The position numbers were made by a program, and so were the translations under genes. The notes beneath the pieces are model-generated. The model saw only the letters and a program-made list of their open reading frames with translations, did not search any database and was not told where the DNA came from. A stretch of 64,000 nucleotides of DNA from Paludibacteraceae bacterium (lineage in GTDB: Bacteria; Bacteroidota; Bacteroidia; Bacteroidales; Paludibacteraceae): contig JAFSKL010000023.1 of NCBI GenBank assembly GCA_017448985.1, forward strand, positions 62,001 through 126,000. The letters run 5' to 3'. Every line of letters begins with the position of its first letter. Positions within the stretch are counted from its first letter, which is position 1. Below are positions 56,962 through 64,000 of the stretch, in pieces.

Positions 56962-58037
56962 TTTACAAATACCGTACCGTTTACAACGGTAAAAGCAACA
57001 TTCCAACCCTTATAATCGAGCTTATACTCCCGTTCCGGATCATCCTGATACCCCGGCCTCGGATCCTGACTCAATATATACTCAATCTCCTCTCTAACAC
57101 CTTCAATCTCCTCTCTAACACCTTCCATATCCTCCTTAACACCTTCAATCTCCTCTCTAACACCTTCCATATCCTCTCTAACACCATCAATCTCCTCTCT
57201 AACACCTTCCATATCCTCCTTAACACCTTCAATCTCCTCTCTAACACCTTCCATATCCTCCTTAACACCTTCAATCTCCTCTCTAACACCTTCAATATCC
57301 TCCTTAACACCTTCAATCTCCTCTCTAACACCATCAATATCCTCTTCAACACCTTCAATATCCTCTATTTTATAATCTTTCCTCTTTCCTTTAATTTCCT
57401 CTGTTTCATCGTGGGTTTTCCTTTCTAAAAGCGCGTTATTAGCGCGTGATAAGCGCGTTGTAAGCATGTTATTAGCGCGACATTCATCCAAGGTTAAGCC
57501 TACGTCGGTCCAATCTACCTTCAATTTATAATCCCTTGTCTCTTCGGCAAACCCGTTTTTGGCATCCTCATGGCAATCCGAAAAACTCAAATACGGCTTG
57601 ATATCATATATCGGCGTCCCGTCCAGCACATCTGCTCCACTCACAATCAGTTCCAAACTGCTTTTTTCAGTCGGTGTCTCATCTAATTTTCCATTTCCCA
57701 TTATCCATTTTCCATTTAGGCGGACGGCTATCAGCCGGACGCTGGATAGCCCTATCGGATTCGGCCGATATGGACTCCGCGTCGCAAACACCCCCATCCG
57801 CAAATTCCCACCCAATCTCGGCGGGCGTACCGTCGGAGACCACGAATCGACCTTGCTAAATCCCCAAATCAGCCAGAGATGTGAGTAGCCTTCAATACCG
57901 CGTAAGGCTTCCGCCACTCTAAATTCCGGCTCAAAAATAATACGCGTCAATATCGGACTCTCCTCTCTACTCTGCCGTGGAATACCGAACTTATCCGTGT
58001 GTCCGTTCCGCGCGTATGCAATCACTTTTAGTGTCAT
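56943..58037 (-). CDS. trmO: tRNA methyltransferase TrmO with in-frame heptad-repeat insertion
   Basis: 364-aa homologue of TrmO (TsaA/YaeB), which N6-methylates t6A37 in tRNA-Thr. The core is clear: IGYI-like N-terminus, GIPRQSR, GIEGYSHLWLIWGF, PPRLGGNLRMGVFATRSPYRPNPIGLS, and the C-terminal DPRPGYQ motif. Between the core and DPRPGYQ lies an insert of 13 heptads (228-318; EGVREEI/EGVKEDM), predicted as a highly charged helix or coiled coil. Two further in-frame arrays interrupt it: residues about 107-117 (NGKWIMGNGK, 7-nt units) and 185-203 (11-nt units). Family members are normally about 160-240 aa. The frame is intact, so it is probably functional. Confidence 0.88.
   Translation of the reverse strand: MTLKVIAYARNGHTDKFGIPRQSREESPILTRIIFEPEFRVAEALRGIEGYSHLWLIWGFSKVDSWSPTVRPPRLGGNLRMGVFATRSPYRPNPIGLSSVRLIAVRLNGKWIMGNGKLDETPTEKSSLELIVSGADVLDGTPIYDIKPYLSFSDCHEDAKNGFAEETRDYKLKVDWTDVGLTLDECRANNMLTTRLSRANNALLERKTHDETEEIKGKRKDYKIEDIEGVEEDIDGVREEIEGVKEDIEGVREEIEGVKEDMEGVREEIEGVKEDMEGVREEIDGVREDMEGVREEIEGVKEDMEGVREEIEGVREEIEYILSQDPRPGYQDDPEREYKLDYKGWNVAFTVVNGTVFVKKVVGH
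57084..57356. repeat. 13 tandem 21-nt units inside trmO
   Basis: Each 21-nt unit (three heptanucleotides: CTCCTCT, CTAACAC, CTTCAAT on the plus strand) encodes one EGVREEI-like heptad. Alternating EGVREEI and EGVKEDM heptads give a 42-nt higher-order period in the middle of the array. Copy number can change without breaking the frame. Confidence 0.97.
57431..57485. repeat. Five 11-nt units inside trmO
   Basis: GCGCGTTATTA-like units begin at 57431, 57442, 57453, 57464 and 57475, exactly 11 nt apart. Confidence 0.92.
57691..57718. repeat. Four 7-nt CCATTTT units inside trmO
   Basis: CCATTTC, CCATTAT, CCATTTT, CCATTTA at 57691, 57698, 57705 and 57712. Confidence 0.85.
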
Positions 58038-58056
58038 TTTTCACTCATTTTGGGTG

Positions 58057-58088
58057 CAAAGTTACAAAAAATATACCAATAACGCAAG
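58057..58088 (-). promoter_or_regulatory. trmO promoter
   Basis: Minus strand: -33 CTTG (58085-58088), a 20-nt spacer, and -7 TAACTTTG (58057-58064). The ATG follows at 58037. Divergent from the tRNA-Phe promoter. Confidence 0.75.
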
Positions 58089-58113
58089 TTTTTTGCATTT
58101 TTTTGCGAAAAAA

Positions 58114-58145
58114 TTTGGTCATATCAAAAAAAAGCAGTACTTTTG
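58114..58145 (+). promoter_or_regulatory. tRNA-Phe promoter
   Basis: -33 TTTG (58114-58117), a 20-nt spacer containing ATATCAAAAAAAAG, and -7 TACTTTTG (58138-58145). The tRNA starts about 140 nt downstream, after the conserved leader element. Confidence 0.8.
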
Positions 58146-58180
58146 CACCCGCTTTTCGGAAAACAATGTTCTGCATAGCC

Positions 58181-58225
58181 TCCCTCGGGATGCAAACCAG
58201 CGGAGCGTTTGCAGACCGAAGAGCG
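58181..58225 (+). ncRNA. Conserved leader element, tRNA-Phe copy
   Basis: 45-nt element 40/45 identical to 45561-45605. It folds as GCAAAC/GTTTGC closing a CAGCGGAGC loop, preceded by a TCCC/GGGA mini-hairpin. Lies in the leader between the promoter and tRNA-Phe. Confidence 0.65.
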
Positions 58226-58290
58226 AGAGCACGGCGAAAATTCATATGAGCGAATGTATCGCGATCGTATTGAGCCGTAGCTCGCGCGAA

Positions 58291-58363
58291 GGTGCCATAG
58301 CTCAGATGGTAGAGCAAAGGACTGAAAATCCTTGTGTCCCTAGTTCGATTCTCGGTGGCACCA
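58291..58363 (+). tRNA. tRNA-Phe (GAA)
   Basis: Acceptor GGTGCCA/TGGCACC, D-arm GCTC..GAGC, anticodon stem GGACT-GAA with loop CTGAAAA, T-loop TTCGATT. 3-prime CCA is not encoded. Confidence 0.96.
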
Positions 58364-58366
58364 CGA

Positions 58367-58393
58367 AAAACGACCTGATGAGGGTCGTTTTTT
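58367..58393. terminator. Bidirectional terminator between tRNA-Phe and tatC
   Basis: 9-bp stem AAAACGACC/GGTCGTTTT with a 7-nt loop. Each strand has a T tract after the stem, so it can end both the tRNA transcript and the convergent tat operon. Confidence 0.88.
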
Positions 58394-58440
58394 GGTGCCC
58401 GAGTACCGGAATCAAACTAAGTAAGAAAAAGAGGATTGCT

Positions 58441-59154
58441 TTATCGAATAATAAGAATACTCAGCTCGTACAACCCATAGACGGGCAAAGTGACGAGCAG
58501 AAGCGTGAACGGATCACCGGTCGGCGTAATGACGGCCGCCACAATAAGAAGAGCCACGAACACATGACGACGGTAGCGTTTCAGGTACTCGGGGCGTAAG
58601 ATGCCCAAACGCGACAAGAGCCATGTCACTACCGGCACTTCGAACAACAACCCCATCAGAATAGACAACACTAACAGCAACGAAAAATACGAACTGAGAC
58701 TGATTTGATTGACCACCGTAGGACTAACCTGATATTCGCTCAAAAAACGGAATGAGAGAGGAAAAATCAAAAAATAATTGAGCGCCACACCTGCAGCAAA
58801 AAGCAGCACGGCACAAACCATAAAAATGACCGTATAACGTTTCTCCTGCCGGTACAAAGCCGGTGCCACAAAGCCGTAAAGCCACCAGATCATCAAGGGT
58901 AACGCCACCACAAAACCGATGCACAGAGCTACCTGTACATGCGTGACGAATTGCGCCGTGACATCAATATTGATCAGCTTCTGCTCCGGGCCTAAAGGCT
59001 TCATCAGCACAGCAAAAAGCGGTTCCTTGCATACAAAAGCCGCAACCGAAGCCACCAACCACGCACTCAACGATTTGAGCAAGGCACTACGCAACTCGTC
59101 CAGATGGTCCCAAAAACTGAGACCATCTTTATGTTCCATCGGGTCATTGGCCAT
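58441..59154 (-). CDS. tatC: Twin-arginine translocase subunit TatC
   Basis: 237-aa integral membrane TatC with six TM helices, the receptor for twin-arginine signals. The N-terminal SFWDHLDELRSALLKS segment holds the conserved E and R signal-binding residues. The C-terminal half (TPTGDPFTLLLVTLPVYGLYELS) is typical. Last gene of the operon, 8 nt after tatA. No tatB is present, as in minimal TatAC systems. Confidence 0.96.
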   Translation of the reverse strand: MANDPMEHKDGLSFWDHLDELRSALLKSLSAWLVASVAAFVCKEPLFAVLMKPLGPEQKLINIDVTAQFVTHVQVALCIGFVVALPLMIWWLYGFVAPALYRQEKRYTVIFMVCAVLLFAAGVALNYFLIFPLSFRFLSEYQVSPTVVNQISLSSYFSLLLVLSILMGLLFEVPVVTWLLSRLGILRPEYLKRYRRHVFVALLIVAAVITPTGDPFTLLLVTLPVYGLYELSILIIR

Positions 59155-59162
59155 TGTGGCAT

Positions 59163-59387
59163 TTATTTTGCCTCATTGGACTTTTCATCCTTCACTTCTT
59201 CTTTCGCTTTTTCGTCCGGGTTTTTCGCCTTTTCATCGGCAACAGCCTCATCTTCTTTGCCGTTGACGCCGTCCTTGAACGACTTGACGCCTTTACCCAA
59301 ACCACGCATCAACTCAGGTATCTTCTTACCTCCGAAAATGAGCAGAATAACCAAAACGATTAGAATAATTTCCCACGTTCCAAGCAT
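59163..59387 (-). CDS. tatA: Twin-arginine translocase subunit TatA
   Basis: 74 aa: an N-terminal TM helix (EIILIVLVILLIF), the FGGKKIPELMRGLGKGVKSF hinge and amphipathic helix, then an acidic Lys/Glu/Asp-rich tail. Forms the pore or membrane-thinning oligomer with TatC. Located between a Tat-signal reductase gene and tatC. Confidence 0.95.
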   Translation of the reverse strand: MLGTWEIILIVLVILLIFGGKKIPELMRGLGKGVKSFKDGVNGKEDEAVADEKAKNPDEKAKEEVKDEKSNEAK

Positions 59388-59421
59388 AACTATAATTCAT
59401 TTAAATTATTATTTCATAATT

Positions 59422-60843
59422 TTACATACTTTTCCGTAGTGCATCCACAAAGCGGTCTATACGCTCCATCTCGGCAGGAATGTCTATTCGCTGCGGGCAA
59501 TGCTGCAAACAATGCTTGCAACCGATACAATGGTCGGCCTGCCGCATCGGAGGAACAGTCTTGTCATATCCCGTCAGAAATGCCTTGCGATTCTTGCGGA
59601 ACGCATTCTCCTCACCTTCCGGCGAAGGCATCGTCCCGTCCGCTATACAACGGTTGTAATGACTGAAAATAGCCGGTATATTCAGTCCGTACGGGCAAGG
59701 CATACAATAGTTGCACGCCGTGCAGGGAATCGCTTTCAACTCATAGATATCGTGCGCAAGATGCAGCATCCATTCCCACTCATCCGCACTCAATTCCTCA
59801 AGCGGCGAGAAAGTGACGCAGTTCTCCTGCAGATGCTCCATATATGTCATTCCGCTGAGCACGGTAAGAACACCTTTCGGTGTCCCTGCAAAGCGGAAAG
59901 CCCAAGCGGCGGGCGAATAACGAAGATTTCGTTCGCGCATCTTCTGGCTGATGGCATCGGGTTGCAAAGCCAACCTACCGCCCAACAGCGGCTCCATGAT
60001 AACCGCCGGAATACCGCGTTTCTCCAACTCGTGGTACAGGTACGAAGCATCGGTGTTGCGCGCGTTATATTCGTCCGCATAGTTCCAGTCGAAATAATTG
60101 AGTTGTATCTGCACAAAATCCCAATGGTAACGCCCCTCGTCGTGCCAGCGAAGCAGCATATCGAAGATCTGCACATCGCCGTGATAGGAGAATCCGAGAT
60201 TGCGGATACGGCCTTTGTTCTTCTGCTCCACGAGCCAGTCGAGAATGCCGTTGTCCATATACCGCGCATTGAAGGTTTGGAAGGAATCTTTACCTGCCGA
60301 ATAACCTCCAATGGAGTGCAGCAACAAGTAATCGACATAATCCGTTTGGAGATACCGCAACGAGCGCTCAAACATAGCCTGCGACTCCTTGCGAGACCAT
60401 GCGTCCGGAGAAAAATTCGACAACTTGGTCGCCACGAAATAACTGCTTCGCGGATGACGAGCCAAGGCCCGTCCCGTAGCTGCTTCCGACTCGCCCTGAC
60501 AATAGACCGGCGAAGTGTCGAAATAGTTAACGCCATGCGCCAAGGCATAATCCACCATTGCATTTACAGCGTCCTGATCAATACCCGATTCGGGATTCTC
60601 ACGCGAAGTACCGCCTTCCACCACCGGCAAACGCATCATGCCGAAACCGAGCAACGAGACACGGTCTCCGGAATTGGGATTGACGCGCAAGGTCATCTTC
60701 GACGGATCGCTTTCGGCTGTCACTCCGCCGGAGCCGTCGGCAGAAAGAGCGCTGCCGCTGGTGGAGTTCTTGCACGCTGTCAGAAGCAAGGATGTGCCCG
60801 CTACCGCTGCGGCTGTATGTTGTATAAATTGTCTTCTGTTCAT
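59422..60843 (-). CDS. Tat-exported aldo/keto reductase lipoprotein with two [4Fe-4S] clusters
   Basis: 473 aa. A twin-arginine signal (MNRRQF, R3-R4) runs into a lipobox ending LLTAC24, so it should be a Tat-exported lipoprotein. The aldo/keto reductase barrel keeps the tetrad: D and Y in NYFDTSPVY, K in VATKLSN, H in LLLHSIGG. The C-terminus carries two ferredoxin motifs (CTACNYCMPC and CIGCKHCLQHCP). In cytosolic homologues NADPH is the donor; outside the membrane the Fe-S clusters may supply electrons instead, which is an inference. Located 8 nt after the Fe-S fusion gene. Confidence 0.9.
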   Translation of the reverse strand: MNRRQFIQHTAAAVAGTSLLLTACKNSTSGSALSADGSGGVTAESDPSKMTLRVNPNSGDRVSLLGFGMMRLPVVEGGTSRENPESGIDQDAVNAMVDYALAHGVNYFDTSPVYCQGESEAATGRALARHPRSSYFVATKLSNFSPDAWSRKESQAMFERSLRYLQTDYVDYLLLHSIGGYSAGKDSFQTFNARYMDNGILDWLVEQKNKGRIRNLGFSYHGDVQIFDMLLRWHDEGRYHWDFVQIQLNYFDWNYADEYNARNTDASYLYHELEKRGIPAVIMEPLLGGRLALQPDAISQKMRERNLRYSPAAWAFRFAGTPKGVLTVLSGMTYMEHLQENCVTFSPLEELSADEWEWMLHLAHDIYELKAIPCTACNYCMPCPYGLNIPAIFSHYNRCIADGTMPSPEGEENAFRKNRKAFLTGYDKTVPPMRQADHCIGCKHCLQHCPQRIDIPAEMERIDRFVDALRKSM

Positions 60844-60851
60844 AATAGTTT

Positions 60852-62258
60852 TCAGCTAATGTGATGCATCAGGTTACCTTCTACATAAATGGCGCTGAAA
60901 GGCCGTGCGGGACAGAGATATTCGCACTCGCCGCAACCGATACAGCGTTCGTTGTCGATGGCCGGTACATGTACCTCACGCCCATCCTTGGTCGTGTAAT
61001 CAACCAACCGTATAGCACCCGTAGGACAATGCCGCGAACAAGCCGTACAGACATCACCTTTGCTTACAGGAATACAGTTGGCCTCGATCCAAACGGCGTG
61101 ACCGATATGAATAGCTGTCTTCTCCTCTTTGGTCACAGGTTTAATGGCACCGGTAGGGCATACCTGCGAACAATGTGTACACTCGGGCCGGCAGTAACCC
61201 CGCTCGAAAGAGAGCACCGGTTGCATCAGGTGCATAGGGTCGGACGAAGGACGCAGCACATGGTTCGGACAGGCGCTGACGCACAGCTGGCAGGCCGTAC
61301 AATGACGGTTCATGTTGAATGTCGAGATCGAACCCGGAGGTGTCACCGGCGTCTGACGACGAGGAGCTTTCTTATCCTCTATTTCCGCCAAGCCTCCGTC
61401 CACTTTGATTTTGGCTTGTGCCAATGCTGCCGAAGCTACCACCAATCCTGCTCCGGTAAGCATAGCACGACGCTCCGGCGAAGCAGGTCCTTCGGAAGAA
61501 GAACTTTCGGATGTTTCGGATTTTTTCAGATGAATCGGCTTATAGTGTAGCGCATCGTGCTTGCATTTGTCAATACAGTCCCCGCAGACGACACAGCGTG
61601 TGTAGTCGATCTTGCCTGTCTTGGAATCGATAGCCGCCGCCTTGCAGTTCCGTTCGCACAGCGAACACTTGTTGCACTTGCTCTCATCCACTTGCACGCG
61701 TAATAAGGAGACGCGCGCGAAAAGCGACAGAAGCGATCCTACGGGACAAACGGTGTTGCAGTATGTGCGGCCGTTAAACCACGCCAATACAGCAGGAATA
61801 ACAAGCGTCAGCACAGCTACTACCGCCGTGAGCACACTGCGCAGCCAGGGCAACTGAACGATGCGACCGTAAGCAGAATAAGGCTCCAAGAGTCGCACCA
61901 CGGGCATCCAACCGAAGATGAGGCAGGCCAAGAAAACGACTAACACCGAGTAACGCAGCCATCGCTTCTCCGGCGAGAAACGGTAACGGTTCTTCTTCTG
62001 TTGGCGCCCTGCCCAGCCGAACAGGTCCTGCAATATGCCTAACGGACAGATGACACTGCAATAGATGCGGCCGAAGAGCAATGTGATAACGACCAACACC
62101 AGCAGCATCGTATAATCCAAAGCCAACAGAGCCGGCAGGAATTGAATCCGCGCGAGCCAACCGATATGTTGCGTCAGCTGCCAGTTGATGCCCGTCAGGA
62201 GCAAGGTGACCAGCACGAAACAGACCGCGGCTAATGAAATTCGTATCTTGCGTAACAT
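60852..62258 (-). CDS. NapH-like membrane Fe-S protein fused to a Tat-marked ferredoxin domain
   Basis: 468 aa from the start at 62258; the longer ORF runs into the upstream gene. The N-terminal half is NapH/YccM-like: TM helices near 7-22, 42-62, 103-118 and 141-160, with C-x3-CP motifs at 67-72 and 167-172 and two [4Fe-4S] motifs (C195/198/201/205 and C222/225/228/232). A second twin-arginine-like motif follows at R263-R264 (ERRAML) with a hydrophobic stretch to about 280. Then four more [4Fe-4S] motifs begin near C320, C356, C404 and C439. It looks like NapH joined to a NapG-like exported ferredoxin. Probably moves electrons from quinol to the periplasm. Confidence 0.87.
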   Translation of the reverse strand: MLRKIRISLAAVCFVLVTLLLTGINWQLTQHIGWLARIQFLPALLALDYTMLLVLVVITLLFGRIYCSVICPLGILQDLFGWAGRQQKKNRYRFSPEKRWLRYSVLVVFLACLIFGWMPVVRLLEPYSAYGRIVQLPWLRSVLTAVVAVLTLVIPAVLAWFNGRTYCNTVCPVGSLLSLFARVSLLRVQVDESKCNKCSLCERNCKAAAIDSKTGKIDYTRCVVCGDCIDKCKHDALHYKPIHLKKSETSESSSSEGPASPERRAMLTGAGLVVASAALAQAKIKVDGGLAEIEDKKAPRRQTPVTPPGSISTFNMNRHCTACQLCVSACPNHVLRPSSDPMHLMQPVLSFERGYCRPECTHCSQVCPTGAIKPVTKEEKTAIHIGHAVWIEANCIPVSKGDVCTACSRHCPTGAIRLVDYTTKDGREVHVPAIDNERCIGCGECEYLCPARPFSAIYVEGNLMHHIS

Positions 62259-62266
62259 AAAAGCAT

Positions 62267-63142
62267 TCAGTTTAACAGTCTGGCCTGTAGAAGAGCGACA
62301 CACTCTTCCTTGCTCTGCACATTCACAATCTGTGCATCGATGGGGCACATCGCCGAGTGGTCACGATTGAGTATCTGCGGCACTTCTTCGGTCGCCACCA
62401 CGCGTATATGCTCTTGTTCCAACAGCTCGCGTGCGGGCGTACAAATGAGATTCGTGTGGATTTCCTTCACGCCGCCAACCGCCATGATAGCCGCAGCCGC
62501 TTTGCCCACTAACTTATCCGCCACGATGGCTCCGTTGAGTCGTTCGGGCTGTTCGCTGATGAGGCGAAGCAAGTCTTGTATGCCTCGGTTGTCGTGCGTG
62601 GTCAGAACGCTGTCGTTATACACCAGCAGACTCAGACTCTGTTGGTTTAGCATCTCGAGCATCTGTCGTCCGATGAGCGACTCGCCCCGCAGCAAGGCCA
62701 CGCACTCTTCGGCCGTCTCGGCCTCTAACAGCTTACTCTCCATCGGACAGAGATCCGTTCCGTCCATGTTGACCATCAGCGGTATCTCTTCCTTGGCGTG
62801 TAAGGGGATACCCGCTTGCTCTAACATAACTCGAGCAGGCGTACTGACCAAAGGCGTAAAGACCTTTTTCACCTGCCCTTCAATCAGCAGAGATGCCGCC
62901 GCTTTGCCTACACGGCGGTCTGCCACGATGGCACCCTTTAGCCGCTCCGGTTCTTCTGCCGTCAGACGCAAAAGGTCCTGCACACCGGGCGCCGAATATT
63001 CGGTCGTCTCGCCATGGTTGCAGATCAGCATCCCGATGTCGGAGCGTTGTTCAAGCGTCGCGAGCAATTGTTCACCTTTGTTCACGCAGCCGGAGAGAAA
63101 GGTCAGCACTACGGCCACAATCAAAATTCGTTCACTTTTCAT
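62267..63142 (-). CDS. Lipoprotein with two tandem DUF1893 domains
   Basis: 291 aa from the start at 63142 (MKSERILIVAVVLTFLSGC), with C20 in a lipobox. Two DUF1893 repeats (about 24-155 and 160-290) share GVQDLLRL/GIQDLLRL, ERL-x-GAIVADR/K, VGKAAA and CP(M/I)-(E/D) segments; the second keeps the same Cys. DUF1893 is usually one cytosolic domain of about 140 aa with unknown function. The duplicated, exported form and its position between Fe-S/Tat genes suggest a redox or cofactor role, which is an inference. Confidence 0.78.
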   Translation of the reverse strand: MKSERILIVAVVLTFLSGCVNKGEQLLATLEQRSDIGMLICNHGETTEYSAPGVQDLLRLTAEEPERLKGAIVADRRVGKAAASLLIEGQVKKVFTPLVSTPARVMLEQAGIPLHAKEEIPLMVNMDGTDLCPMESKLLEAETAEECVALLRGESLIGRQMLEMLNQQSLSLLVYNDSVLTTHDNRGIQDLLRLISEQPERLNGAIVADKLVGKAAAAIMAVGGVKEIHTNLICTPARELLEQEHIRVVATEEVPQILNRDHSAMCPIDAQIVNVQSKEECVALLQARLLN

Positions 63143-63686
63143 TTTGGATAATTCTGTAATGAGGTTTGTAAGTATATCTGTATGATTCGCTATGATGTAC
63201 AGCAGCTTTCTTCGCCGCCGCCTCACGCAATGCTTCCTGCAATGCCGCATCCTTCCATTCCGGATGAACCTGCAATGCAATGCGTTCTATCTCTGCCCAT
63301 TCATCCGCCCATTCGTTTGCATATCGCACATCGTCCTTCGTCCCGTTTGCCGCCTCCAAAAACCGCTGCAGCAGTTCGTCTTCGGTCATCTGTCCGTTCA
63401 AAACCGTCTGAAGGTTGATGCGCACGAAACGATGCCGGAAACCCGTCGGTTCACGCAAAAGCATAGCCTCGGACGATGATTCTTGAGCCATCTGCTCTAA
63501 CTCATAGCGTAAGTACCGACGCGCGGCAGCGGTATCGCTGACCATATGGTCTGCGCCGAAAAAGTCCTGATAACAACTCTTATAGACATCCTGCAACGTC
63601 GCCGCAGGATAACGGCTCACCATGTCCTCGCAAAACTGCTGTACTGCTGCTAACGGAACCAGTAATATGAGCAACAGCTTTACCAT
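63132..63686 (-). CDS. Conserved hypothetical secreted protein
   Basis: 184 aa from the start at 63686 (MVKLLLILLVPLAAVQQ), which gives a signal peptide; the upstream extension is Arg-rich and overlaps the preceding gene. YKSCYQDFFGADHMVSD, A-x-RYLRYEL-x-Q and FVRINLQTVLNGQ are pattern-like segments seen in uncharacterised Bacteroidota proteins. No catalytic domain was recognised. Overlaps the genes on both sides (7 and 11 nt), so it belongs to the Tat/Fe-S operon. Confidence 0.7.
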   Translation of the reverse strand: MVKLLLILLVPLAAVQQFCEDMVSRYPAATLQDVYKSCYQDFFGADHMVSDTAAARRYLRYELEQMAQESSSEAMLLREPTGFRHRFVRINLQTVLNGQMTEDELLQRFLEAANGTKDDVRYANEWADEWAEIERIALQVHPEWKDAALQEALREAAAKKAAVHHSESYRYTYKPHYRIIQNEK

Positions 63687-64000
63687 TTGCCACCTGCGCC
63701 GCCGCCGGAAGTGGAGCCACCGCCCCATGAACCGCCGGAATCGCTGTCCCAGGAACTGCCGGAGTCGTAGTCGTCACCGCCGTAGTAACCGCCACTGCCA
63801 CCACCTACGCTGCGGGTGATCAGCTCGGTCTCATCGTGCGTATAACCGCATGCGCTGCATTGGAAATGGAACACTTTGCGGTAGTGCAGATCGTCCATTT
63901 CGAGTTTGTCTGTCGACAGATGTTTGTACTTATTCTTGCCGCACTGGGGGCACCGCATCCGTTTGGACCGCCACCAGAACCATAGTGCCGCCGGTATCAG
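63680..64000 (-). CDS. C-terminal end of a TPM/YgcG-like membrane protein (partial)
   Basis: The frame stays open to the window edge; upstream of the first internal Met it reads LIPAALWFWWRSKR, a TM helix end followed by basic residues. The visible part has a zinc ribbon (CPQCGKNK ... CSACGYTH) and a Gly/Ser/Asp-rich tail ending GGGAGGKW, as in TPM-domain (YgcG family) proteins. The TPM domain itself would lie beyond position 64000. First visible gene of the operon. Confidence 0.75.
   Translation of the reverse strand: MIPAALWFWWRSKRMRCPQCGKNKYKHLSTDKLEMDDLHYRKVFHFQCSACGYTHDETELITRSVGGGSGGYYGGDDYDSGSSWDSDSGGSWGGGSTSGGGAGGKW

Noticed and set aside
57084..57356. Regularly repeated units that could suggest a CRISPR array
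   Set aside because: Units are 21 nt with no unique spacers, they are in frame with trmO, and no cas gene is present.
63143..63280. N-terminal extension of the DUF1893 protein
   Set aside because: The added residues are Arg/His-rich, lie inside the upstream gene and would bury the lipoprotein signal.

Overview
This is a chromosomal segment from a member of the order Bacteroidales (Bacteroidota), most likely an uncultured gut or rumen polysaccharide degrader. The evidence is a SusC/SusD pair with pectin enzymes, Bacteroidota promoters (TTTG, 20 nt, TAnnTTTG), very weak Shine-Dalgarno signals, secreted proteins with Listeria-Bacteroides repeats, and a tRNA-tuf-tRNA-secE-nusG-rplKAJL-rpoBC locus in the order usual for this phylum. 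No phage, IS element, CRISPR array or rRNA operon was seen.

Layout. 1-8.4 kb (minus): pectin utilisation locus susC-susD-PL1 pectate lyase-GH28 polygalacturonase. 8.5-13.6 kb (minus): polysaccharide export lipoprotein, Wzc-like chain-length protein/tyrosine kinase, and topoisomerase III translationally coupled to it. 13.7-16.1 kb (plus): sigma-54-type activator, LptE, SecG. 16.2-31.8 kb (minus): accessory region with two giant secreted repeat proteins (1762 and 1997 aa). Each is followed by a tiny MKK-x-Y-x-x-P ORF. Between the giants lie small cassette-like genes: a nucleotidyltransferase, two DUF4160/DUF2442 pairs and two antitoxin-like ORFs, with duplicated pieces of the first giant gene's leader. 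32-45.7 kb (minus): rpoC, rpoB, rplL, rplJ, rplA, rplK, nusG, secE, tRNA-Trp, tuf, and tRNA-Thr, -Gly, -Tyr, -Thr, all under a promoter near 45.65 kb. 45.7-56.8 kb (minus): four secreted GH13 amylases and a small carbohydrate-module protein, followed in tight succession by two deoxynucleoside kinases and a XerC/D-type recombinase. 56.9-58.4 kb: a trmO gene carrying a 13-heptad in-frame repeat array, and tRNA-Phe. 58.4-64 kb (minus): an operon combining TatC and TatA with a Tat lipoprotein aldo/keto reductase, a NapH-NapG-like Fe-S fusion with an internal twin-arginine motif, a tandem DUF1893 lipoprotein, a conserved hypothetical, and the end of a TPM/YgcG-like protein cut by the window edge.

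How the parts work together. The pectin enzymes fit surface capture by SusCD and cleavage to oligogalacturonides. The amylases have signal peptides but no SusCD. Instead they share with the two giant proteins a roughly 25-residue C-terminal tail that looks like a short type IX (Por) sorting signal. The Tat cluster looks like a self-contained exported redox module.

Most unusual signals: (1) strictly phased degenerate arrays with 7-, 8-, 9- or 11-nt periods, each with its own core, in gaps and in frame inside topB, the sigma-54 regulator, xerC, an amylase and trmO; the same peptide is encoded in XerC and an amylase. (2) A 45-nt leader element, 40/45 identical with a compensatory base change, ahead of two unlinked tRNA transcription units. 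(3) Promoters with an invariant 20-nt spacer, most of which carry a recurrent AT-rich core. (4) The fused, internally Tat-marked Fe-S protein and its operon. (5) Duplicated leader fragments between the giant genes.
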